From NCBI GenBank assembly GCA_013290025.1, contig JABCYV010000024.1, positions 1 through 33,342 of the forward strand: a DNA stretch of 33,342 bases, read 5' to 3'. This stretch comes from Acidobacteriota bacterium (lineage in GTDB: Bacteria; Acidobacteriota; Terriglobia; Terriglobales; Acidobacteriaceae). The notes beneath the pieces were generated by a model that was not told the origin of the DNA, ran no database searches, and saw only the letters and a list, made by a program, of their open reading frames with translations. The stretch's first letter is position 1; every line of letters starts with the position of its first letter. Shown here piece by piece: positions 16,858 through 23,627 of this stretch. The position numbers and the translations under genes are program-made.

Positions 16858-18270
16858 ATGCGCATTGCAGTAATTGGATCAGGATACGTGGGTCTGGTGG
16901 CGGGGGCGTGCCTCGCCGATCTGGGCCACGACGTTATCCTGGTGGACAACGATCGCGAAAAATTCGCGGCCTTGCAGGCTGGGCAAGTTCCCATTCACGA
17001 GAAGTTTCTGCCTGAGTTGGTACAACGCCATCGGGGAGGCAAGTTGCAGTTCTCCGATGACATACGAGAGGCGGTTCGCGTTTGCGAGGTAATCTTCATT
17101 GCTGTGGGCACGCCTCCCACGGAACAGGGAGAGGCGGACCTTTCCTATGTGGAATCGGTGGCGCGAAGTATTTCCGGAGCCATCAACCGTTACAAGGTGG
17201 TGGTGGAGAAGAGCACCGTCCCGGTCTATACCAGCGATTGGATTCGCAAGATTATCCTGCGCAACGCGGTCCCTCCAGATTCGTTTGATGTGGCTTCCAA
17301 TCCGGAGTTTCTACGCGAAGGGACGGCAGTTACCGACTTCCTATATCCCGATCGGATTGTGGTAGGGGCCGACAGCGAGCGGTGCGCTGCGGTTCTGCGT
17401 ATGGTCTATGCGCCGCTCACCGACGGCAGCTATTATCGGCAGTCGGATGCCATTCCCCAGCCGGATCGGACCAGCGTTCCTCCTCCTCTACTCATTACCA
17501 GCGCCAAGAGCGCGGAGTTGATCAAGCACGCTTCCAACGCATTTCTGGCGATGAAGATTTCATTCATCAATGCCGTGGCATCGATCTGCGAGGCGGTGGG
17601 AGGGAACGTGCAGCAGGTTTGTCAGGGCATTGGTACCGACAGCCGTATCGGGCCGCGTTTCCTGAATCCCGGCATTGGATACGGCGGTTCCTGCTTCCCT
17701 AAGGACCTGATGGCCTTTCGGTCGGTGGCGCGAGAGTGCGGATACGAGTTCCGCCTGCTTGATGAAGTCATGCGCATCAATGAAGATCAGCGGCAACGTT
17801 TCTTGCGCAAGGTGAGGAGCGCACTTTGGACCCTGCGTGGGAAGCGGCTGGGAGTACTGGGTCTGGCTTTTAAAGGCGGAACAGACGATATCCGGGAGTC
17901 CCCGGCGATTCTGCTGGTGCAAGCTTTGTTACAGGAAGGTTGCCAGGTCGTCGCCTATGATCCGGCCGCTATCGGGCGGGCGCGTGAGGTTCTTCAATCG
18001 AACGTGGAGTTCGTGGGCAGTGCGTATGACGCGGCCCGTGACGCGGACGCTCTCCTGATCCTGACCGAGTGGGAAGAATTTTCCGCTCTGGATCTAGATC
18101 GCCTGCGTAAGCAGTTGAAGTATCCCATTGTGATCGATGGCCGTAATCTTTACGACCCTGAGACGATGGCGAGGTGCGGATTTACCTACTACAGTGTGGG
18201 CCGACCAGCCACGGCATCTGAACCGCAGCCGGGCGCAGCCGCCGCTCGCTCGGGGAAACTCAAGAAATGA
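16858..18270 (+). CDS. UDP-glucose/GDP-mannose 6-dehydrogenase family, probably UDP-glucose dehydrogenase
   Basis: A 470-residue NAD-dependent sugar-nucleotide dehydrogenase. The N-terminal Rossmann motif is [19 protein letters not shown]; the central region has [15 protein letters not shown]; the catalytic cysteine lies in [13 protein letters not shown]; and the C-terminal UDP-binding domain has [16 protein letters not shown]. It would oxidise UDP-glucose twice to UDP-glucuronate in the cytoplasm. The start at 16858 has GGAG 7 nt upstream; six more codons are open in front (ATG at 16840). Its TGA overlaps the ATG of the next gene, a UDP-glucuronate decarboxylase, which supports UDP-glucose rather than GDP-mannose as substrate. 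The C-terminal 20 residues are an Ala/Pro-rich tail. Confidence 0.92.
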   Translation: MRIAVIGSGYVGLVAGACLADLGHDVILVDNDREKFAALQAGQVPIHEKFLPELVQRHRGGKLQFSDDIREAVRVCEVIFIAVGTPPTEQGEADLSYVESVARSISGAINRYKVVVEKSTVPVYTSDWIRKIILRNAVPPDSFDVASNPEFLREGTAVTDFLYPDRIVVGADSERCAAVLRMVYAPLTDGSYYRQSDAIPQPDRTSVPPPLLITSAKSAELIKHASNAFLAMKISFINAVASICEAVGGNVQQVCQGIGTDSRIGPRFLNPGIGYGGSCFPKDLMAFRSVARECGYEFRLLDEVMRINEDQRQRFLRKVRSALWTLRGKRLGVLGLAFKGGTDDIRESPAILLVQALLQEGCQVVAYDPAAIGRAREVLQSNVEFVGSAYDAARDADALLILTEWEEFSALDLDRLRKQLKYPIVIDGRNLYDPETMARCGFTYYSVGRPATASEPQPGAAAARSGKLKK

Positions 18271-19232
18271 CCGATCCGCGACGTGCCCTGGTGACCGGAG
18301 GAGCCGGATTCCTCGGTTCGCACTTGTGCGATGCCTTGGTGGCCGAAGGCCACAACGTCATCGCGATCGATAATTTGCTCACTGGAAAAGCTTCCAACCT
18401 GGACCACTTGCGCAACGATGCTCGCTTCGAATTTCGGCGGCTTGATATCAACCAACCTTTTGACTGTGGCGAGGTGCATTATGTGTTTCACTTCGCCTGT
18501 CCTGCCAGCCCCGTGGATTATATGGCTCACGGAATTGCGACCCTGAAAGTTGGTTCGCTGGGCACTTTTCATGCGCTCGACGTGGCGCGGAAATACAACG
18601 CAAAATATCTCGTCTCCTCTACCTCGGAGTGCTACGGCGACCCTCTGGAGCATCCGCAAAAAGAAACTTATTGGGGCCACGTGAATCCGATTGGACCGCG
18701 TTCGGTTTACGACGAGGCCAAGCGCTTTACCGAGGCCACAACCATGGCTTATTACCGTACTCATAAAGTGGACACGCGCATTGCGCGTATCTTTAACACT
18801 TATGGGCCGCGCATGCAGCTTAATGATGGTCGCGTCATCCCCAATTTTATGAAGCAAGCGCTCCGCGGTGAGGACCTGACTGTCTATGGCGATGGCAGTC
18901 AGACTCGTAGTTTTTGCTACGTCAGCGACGAAATCGAAGGCTTGCTACGCTTGGCGAAATCCTCGGAGCATCTGCCGGTTAACATTGGGAATCCGACGGA
19001 GTTCACTATTCTGGAATGCGCGAAGCGCGTGCTGGCGGTGACCGAATCGAAGAGCAAGTTACGCCATGAGCCGTTGCCGCAAGATGATCCTAAGCAGCGG
19101 CGGCCTGACATTACTAAGGCCAGAACCCTGCTGGGATGGGAACCAAAGATTGATCTCGAGACGGGGCTGCGGCTGTCGCTAGATTATTTCCAGAAAGCTG
19201 CAGAAGAGAACACAATATCCGCGCAGCGCTAA
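18267..19232 (+). CDS. UDP-glucuronate decarboxylase (UDP-xylose synthase)
   Basis: A 321-residue extended short-chain dehydrogenase. [15 protein letters not shown] (residues 10-24) binds [17 protein letters not shown] carries the catalytic Ser/Thr and Glu typical of UXS; and YDEAKR gives the Tyr-Lys pair. [10 protein letters not shown] and [15 protein letters not shown] are also as in UXS. The family converts UDP-glucuronate to UDP-xylose and CO2. ATGA overlap with the upstream dehydrogenase gene implies coupled translation and direct use of its product. UDP-xylose would feed polysaccharide or glycoprotein synthesis; no matching xylosyltransferase is next to it. The gene ends 10 nt from the stop of a convergent gene. 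Confidence 0.92.
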   Translation: MTDPRRALVTGGAGFLGSHLCDALVAEGHNVIAIDNLLTGKASNLDHLRNDARFEFRRLDINQPFDCGEVHYVFHFACPASPVDYMAHGIATLKVGSLGTFHALDVARKYNAKYLVSSTSECYGDPLEHPQKETYWGHVNPIGPRSVYDEAKRFTEATTMAYYRTHKVDTRIARIFNTYGPRMQLNDGRVIPNFMKQALRGEDLTVYGDGSQTRSFCYVSDEIEGLLRLAKSSEHLPVNIGNPTEFTILECAKRVLAVTESKSKLRHEPLPQDDPKQRRPDITKARTLLGWEPKIDLETGLRLSLDYFQKAAEENTISAQR

Positions 19233-19242
19233 CGCCGATGGT

Positions 19243-20319
19243 TTACACTTCTACCTGGCAAGCAATCAGTTGTTGAACCTGCTCGCGCTCATACGGGCTC
19301 TTCAAACTGAACTCCACTCCCATGCCAAAGCCTGGATGCATCGCTAGCACTGTGCCTAATACTTGCACTTTCATCTCGAGCGTGCGCACTACAATTTGGA
19401 CGGTGGTGCCGGCCGGAAACGGCGCTGGTGACTCCACATAGCAGCCGCCGGTACTGATGTCGCTTAGCGTACAACGGTGAGGAACTTTCTCTCCTGCGCG
19501 GTAAATGTCGGCGCCCAAGCGGCAGGCATAACGAGATTTCTCTCTGCGGTTGGAGGAGGACGCGGACAACAAACCAAATCCGGCATTGGCCCGTGTCGCG
19601 GGCTGCTGTGAAACGGGAGGCAGGCTTGGCTCAACTTTCACCTGTTGGGACAAGTTGGTTTTGATCCACTGGCTCAGTATCCGGCGTGAAGCCTGTGGCA
19701 CATCGGCAAAACGGATGCCGACGCGCCCGGTAGCATCCTGCCAGACTACCTCGCCAGAGAGGCGAACCGCGGGCGTTTTTCCCGGCAACGTGAACTGGAA
19801 ATACACCTTGCAACGAGGCGGCAGCTTGCGCTCTGACTGTAACGCCAGGCCGTCTTCACTCAAGTCCAGCAAGATAGCAGCAACATCTTCAGTGTTAGCG
19901 TAGGCAATGGAAGCCTGCGCGTGCACAGAAACCCGCTCCTTGCCGCGCTTTTCCCGCCGCATCAGGCTCCGGGCGGCTCGCAGACTGCTGCCCGCGCGCT
20001 CCGCCGTGATCGGTTTATATAAAACAAAGTTGGCGCCTTTGGCAAAGACGTCACGCACTTGATCTCGTGTGTCCACGATAGCGATGATAAGAGAGCTCCG
20101 GTTAATGGGAGTGGAACGCGCCGCAGAGATTAATTCGAGTGCCGCCTGTTGATCCTGGCAGTCGACCAGAATCGCGTCAAAAGGCTGCGCAAGCACACGG
20201 GACGCAGCCAGCTGCGCCTCGCCACAGTGCTCGGCCCCGATGCTCAACTCGGAAAGAAGCTGACCAAGGACCTGAACTGCTTTTGCGTCCGCACACACCA
20301 CAAGCGATCTAAGCGCCAT
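19243..20319 (-). CDS. Receiver-like domain with tandem PilZ domains
   Basis: A 358-residue soluble protein. Residues 1-115 follow a response-regulator receiver fold with the phospho-acceptor candidate Asp53 (AILVDCQD), Thr85 in AIVDT and Lys103 in LYKPI; only one acidic residue (Asp11) is seen at the Mg site, where two are usual. The first PilZ domain spans about 118-215 (LDLSEDGLALQSE, VGIRFADV). A linker rich in Ser/Pro leads to a second at about 252-350 with RREKSRYACRL, LSDISTGGCYVESPAPFP and GMGVEFS. The second has convincing RxxxR and DxSxxG motifs for cyclic di-GMP. The protein probably responds to c-di-GMP; the output is unknown. A start codon at 20319 gives the full receiver. Confidence 0.83.
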   Translation of the reverse strand: MALRSLVVCADAKAVQVLGQLLSELSIGAEHCGEAQLAASRVLAQPFDAILVDCQDQQAALELISAARSTPINRSSLIIAIVDTRDQVRDVFAKGANFVLYKPITAERAGSSLRAARSLMRREKRGKERVSVHAQASIAYANTEDVAAILLDLSEDGLALQSERKLPPRCKVYFQFTLPGKTPAVRLSGEVVWQDATGRVGIRFADVPQASRRILSQWIKTNLSQQVKVEPSLPPVSQQPATRANAGFGLLSASSSNRREKSRYACRLGADIYRAGEKVPHRCTLSDISTGGCYVESPAPFPAGTTVQIVVRTLEMKVQVLGTVLAMHPGFGMGVEFSLKSPYEREQVQQLIACQVEV

Positions 20320-20510
20320 ACTCGCAGCATGTTAGGTCTCCGAGTAAGCTGCGACAAGTTACCACGGTCATCGCTGGGAAAATCGCAGTGAGATGTCAGA
20401 GTGACTTTCGTCATCTGGAGATCAACCTGACAACGGGATATGGTTGGGTTTGGCGGTTACGAGTGGGTTCCTGGTAACAAAATCTTGGCCGTTGCCGTAA
20501 GGAATTAAGC

Positions 20511-20939
20511 ATGACGTCACGGGCTGGCAACTGGATCATCGCGGCGGGGGCGTTGGCGGTGCTTTGCGGAATTTGTGTCCTCCCCGCTGCTCTGGGCGAG
20601 CATCACGATGCCTCTCTATTGGGTTTAGGCGCATCCCTGTTGTCGATCGGCGCGTTTTTGGCCGCTGTGGGAATCTATTCGAAGGCCCGAGCGTTGCAAT
20701 CCAAAGAGGCAGGGGGGACCCCGGGGAACGAAAGCAAATCCTCGAACCGGCGGGCTCGTGGCGGTTGTGAGCTATGTGCCAGCGAAACCCCTGTGATTCA
20801 GTGTCGTGTGCACCAACTTCAGTTGTGCCCCGCATGCTTGGCGGAGCACTATGACTCGCGCTCCTGCGCCTATGTGCCACCACCGCGCAAGCCGGCCAAG
20901 AAATTGGGCAAAAGTATGGCCGCGAAACGTGGCGCCTGA
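20511..20939 (+). CDS. Membrane-anchored B-box-like zinc-finger protein
   Basis: A 142-residue protein. Two hydrophobic helices (about 9-28 and 36-56) form a membrane hairpin, followed by a charged linker and a Cys/His cluster at about 84-118. The spacing is C-x2-C-x8-C-x2-H-x4-C-x2-C-x3-H-x5-C, eight potential ligands for two zinc ions, similar to a B-box or cross-brace fold. A basic tail (RKPAKKLGKSMAAKRGA) ends the protein and would face the cytoplasm with the finger. AAGGA stands about 8 nt before the ATG. I recognise no named family; the role is unknown. It is a single gene with its own upstream region of about 190 nt. Confidence 0.75.
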   Translation: MTSRAGNWIIAAGALAVLCGICVLPAALGEHHDASLLGLGASLLSIGAFLAAVGIYSKARALQSKEAGGTPGNESKSSNRRARGGCELCASETPVIQCRVHQLQLCPACLAEHYDSRSCAYVPPPRKPAKKLGKSMAAKRGA

Positions 20940-20941
20940 AA

Positions 20942-20981
20942 TTCGCCGGAAGAACTGCCCTAACTGCTTCCGGTCGGCGAA
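20942..20981. terminator. Inverted repeat just after the zinc-finger gene
   Basis: TTCGCCGGAAG (20942-20952) and CTTCCGGTCGGCGAA (20967-20981) pair as CCGGAAG/CTTCCGG plus TTCGCC/GGCGAA, around a 14-nt loop, with small asymmetry. It starts three bases after the stop codon. There is no T-run, so it may act as an mRNA end stabiliser or a weak terminator. Confidence 0.4.
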
Positions 20982-21250
20982 GTGCCAAAGTGACCAGAGT
21001 TATTTCCCTCGATTACGTTACGTAGGTCCAACGGTGCAATCTCCTACTTTGGTGCTTTGACGCCTCCCCACCCACTCCATACGATGAGCGTTGATGCGGG
21101 CAGACCGCAGGCCCGCCGATTGACGTAGAACCTCCCTCTGATCTGCGGTTAGGAAGCCTAGCTCACCCCCGGGGCGATGGCAGAGTGGAATTCTTCATGA
21201 CCTCTTTTCATCAACTCGATGGCGGCAGAAGTTCTCCCCAGAAAGGGCAC
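20982..21250. other. Non-coding stretch ahead of pseudopilin operon
   Basis: No convincing gene was found here. A GCGGGC/GCCCGC hairpin with a 9-nt loop lies at 21096-21116. The frame of the first pseudopilin is open back to 21185, but those codons lack pilin character. I looked for a sigma-54 promoter, common for pili, and found no GG-N10-GC match at the one candidate site. The operon promoter must lie here or just inside, but I cannot place it. Confidence 0.35.
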
Positions 21251-21865
21251 ATGCTATCCAGCAAGAGCCGTGGCTTCACTCTGATTGAGCTGCTTATCGT
21301 TTTGAGCATTTCGTTTGTAATTAGCGCATTCGCGATCATGAGCATCCAGGGGGCGCTGAGGGACGGCCGCGTGACGACGGCTTACAACCTGACCTTGGAG
21401 ACAATGCGAAATACGAGACAGTTAGCCGTCGACAACCGTAAGACGTACTTCGTGACCTTTGCCCTGCCACAAACCATGCAGGTATGGCGTCAGGATCAGG
21501 GTACGCCGGCATTGCCACCGCCTGTATTGCTTAATACGTACCAGCTCCCGTTTGACGTCAATTTCGACACCGAACCAGGGATTCCAACCACGGCGACGAC
21601 TACTCCGGACGGTTTCGGCACTGCCCTCTCGCCGCTCGACTTCGATCAGGGAAGCGGAGGTGGAGGTACAACGGTCTACTTCACGCCGGACGGCGGAGCC
21701 TACGATCTGGCCGGCAACGTTAACAATGGCGTCGTCTACTTGGCGCATCCGGGTGACCTGTACACCTCACGCGCTATCACGCTGTATGGCCTGACGGGAC
21801 GCATGCGCGGCTGGCGTCTTTACAAGAACAATGTCTCCGGGACATCACAATGGCAGACCAATTGA
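21251..21865 (+). CDS. Minor pseudopilin, GspH/FimT-like
   Basis: With ATG at 21251 the protein has 204 residues and a short basic leader, MLSSKSRG, before the prepilin peptidase site G|FTLIELLIVLSISFV, with Glu at +5. GAAAGG lies 4 nt before this ATG. Upstream in-frame starts (ATG 21197, GTG 21185) would give an unusually long leader of 26-30 residues. The hydrophobic helix continues to about residue 35, then ALRDGRVTTAYNLTLETMRNTRQLAVD resembles the GspH/FimT core, with a beta-rich C-terminal domain. It is the first gene of a four-gene operon and overlaps the next by 16 nt. It would be a tip subunit that primes type IV pilus or type II secretion filaments. Confidence 0.85.
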   Translation: MLSSKSRGFTLIELLIVLSISFVISAFAIMSIQGALRDGRVTTAYNLTLETMRNTRQLAVDNRKTYFVTFALPQTMQVWRQDQGTPALPPPVLLNTYQLPFDVNFDTEPGIPTTATTTPDGFGTALSPLDFDQGSGGGGTTVYFTPDGGAYDLAGNVNNGVVYLAHPGDLYTSRAITLYGLTGRMRGWRLYKNNVSGTSQWQTN

Positions 21866-22467
21866 TCATGGCAAACAAATTTCGGCGTAGTTCGGCGGCT
21901 CGCACAGCGCAGCAAGGCTTCACCTTGATTGAGGTCATGATCTCGACCGTAGTTCTGACGGTTGGCCTCGTCTCCATGCTGGCTGTTTTTGGCTTGTCGT
22001 TGGCTTCCACTCAGACTGCTCAGGAAGACATGATTGCCAAGCAATTGGCATCGCAGACCCTGGAGAGCATCTTTACAGCACGCGACACTGCACAGATCCA
22101 ATGGAGTCAAATCCAGAACGTGGCGAACGGCGGCATCTTTGTAGATGGCTTCAATCAGATCTTGGATCCGGGACCGGATGGCTTGGAAGGCACGGCGGAC
22201 GATTTAAATGCCAACCCACTTTGTCCGGGACCCAGCAAGTGTCTGATCAGCCCTGGCCCGGATGGAATCCTGGGAACCGCCGATGACGTGTACTGGCCGC
22301 TCAACAACTACTCGCGGCAAATCGTAATCGGGCCCCTGAACGACGCTAGCGGGAACCAATATTCCTCTCTTCGTTCGGTCACGATCACTGTGCAGTACAA
22401 CGCGAGTACAGGCAACAAAGCCCCAAAGAATTACGTGATGACTGCTTACATTTCGCAATACCGGTAG
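21850..22467 (+). CDS. Minor pseudopilin PilV-like
   Basis: A 205-residue prepilin. The leader MADQLIMANKFRRSSAARTA, followed by QQG, precedes G|FTLIEVMISTVVLTVGLV; Met7 (ATG 21868) is an alternative start that removes the overlap with the upstream gene. The C-terminal domain contains two copies of a loop, DPGPDGLEGTADDL (22165-22206) and SPGPDGILGTADDV (22249-22290), rich in Asp and Gly and likely to bind calcium. Two cysteines sit between them. The end (SSLRSVTITVQYNASTG) is a beta sheet as in PilV. It would sit with PilW and PilX at the pilus tip. Ribosome sites for both starts are weak, suggesting coupling. Confidence 0.85.
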   Translation: MADQLIMANKFRRSSAARTAQQGFTLIEVMISTVVLTVGLVSMLAVFGLSLASTQTAQEDMIAKQLASQTLESIFTARDTAQIQWSQIQNVANGGIFVDGFNQILDPGPDGLEGTADDLNANPLCPGPSKCLISPGPDGILGTADDVYWPLNNYSRQIVIGPLNDASGNQYSSLRSVTITVQYNASTGNKAPKNYVMTAYISQYR

Positions 22468-22482
22468 AGACTAAGGGTGAAT

Positions 22483-23592
22483 ATGCGACGTACACGAACC
22501 ATGCAGACTCGCGGTTTTACCTTGGTGGAATTGATGATCGCCATGGCAGCAGGGCTCATTCTGATTGCCTCCGCGACGGAACTGTTCACGCAAGCCCTGA
22601 ATGCGACCTACGTGGTCAGCCAGCGGGCGGAGATGCAGCAGAACGGCCGGGCAGCAGTCGGCCTATTGTCTCAAGACATCAGCCTGGCCGGCGCCGGTCT
22701 TCCTACTGGCGGAGTGCAATTGCCCATTGGCGGCCCCACTAACCCAATCTATGGTTGCGATCAAACGAAGTGTTACGTCGCAGGCACCGCGCCGGCGGGC
22801 ATCGCCTATCCCAGCCAACATCTCGACGGAATAGTTCCTAGCCCTGGAGCGGGCATACCGCTCAGTGCTGGCGGCGCGAATACGGACGTTATCACCATCG
22901 CTTACGCTGACACCACTGCTTCCATTAATCAATACAAAGTGACGGCGTTTGGGCCCGCGGGCAACAGCATTACCCTGGCCCAAATCACTCCCGGTCCGAG
23001 CGTTCCCGCTCTTAACGATCCCGCGATCGGAATCAAGGTCGGTGATTTGATCATGGTGACCAACGGCGGCTCCGCTATCGCGGAAGTAACCGGCGTGACC
23101 AGCACGGTCATTAGTTTCGCCGACCTGGACGCTCTGCATATCAACCAGAGTACTGCGCCCAGTGGCAACATGAACGCAATCAGCACTCCACCCCCGCCCG
23201 GGCCACCGAGTACGATCGTTGTTCCTGCTGTCCGGATTCTGGTGATCACTTACTACATGGATCTTAACCCCGGGCCGGACGGAATTCGCTACACCGCGGA
23301 CGACCTGCCCCCTCGCCTCATGCGCCAGGTGAATGGCCAGACTCCCACGCCTGTCGCAGAGAACATCGCTGACCTGCAGTTCAGTTATGACGTGAGTAAC
23401 AGTGCGACCATCGACGCCTCCAACATAAAAGACATCATTGCCCTAGGGTACGCCCCCAGTGACATTCGCAAAGTCAACATTGCCAGCATGTCGGCACGCA
23501 GCCAGATGCACGGCAAACCGGGGTTCCAGGGCATGGACCTGTCGACTTCGGTGAGCGTGCGGGACATGAGTTTTCGCGACCGTTATCAGTGA
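22483..23592 (+). CDS. pilW: Minor pseudopilin PilW
   Basis: A 369-residue PilW-type protein. The leader MRRTRTMQTRG is followed by FTLVELMIAMAAGLILIASA; the helix continues into QRAEMQQNGRAAVGLLSQDI, a PilW hallmark. The C-terminal end has LMRQVNGQTPTPVAENIADL and FSYDV, also typical. One GPDG-type loop, NPGPDGIRYTADDL (23266-23307), matches those in the PilV-like neighbour. The ATG at 22483 has AAGGGTG directly upstream; GTG at 22477 and ATG at 22501 are alternatives. It begins 15 nt after the PilV-like gene, and the stop overlaps an alternative start of the next gene, so all are one operon. Confidence 0.88.
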   Translation: MRRTRTMQTRGFTLVELMIAMAAGLILIASATELFTQALNATYVVSQRAEMQQNGRAAVGLLSQDISLAGAGLPTGGVQLPIGGPTNPIYGCDQTKCYVAGTAPAGIAYPSQHLDGIVPSPGAGIPLSAGGANTDVITIAYADTTASINQYKVTAFGPAGNSITLAQITPGPSVPALNDPAIGIKVGDLIMVTNGGSAIAEVTGVTSTVISFADLDALHINQSTAPSGNMNAISTPPPPGPPSTIVVPAVRILVITYYMDLNPGPDGIRYTADDLPPRLMRQVNGQTPTPVAENIADLQFSYDVSNSATIDASNIKDIIALGYAPSDIRKVNIASMSARSQMHGKPGFQGMDLSTSVSVRDMSFRDRYQ

Positions 23593-23627
23593 GGACGGAA
23601 GAGGAGAAATTGAGGAGACCAGCAACT

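Noticed and set aside
21178-21196. Sigma-54 promoter (TGGCAG...) before the pseudopilin operon
   Set aside because: The downstream GC element at the required 10-nt spacing is missing.
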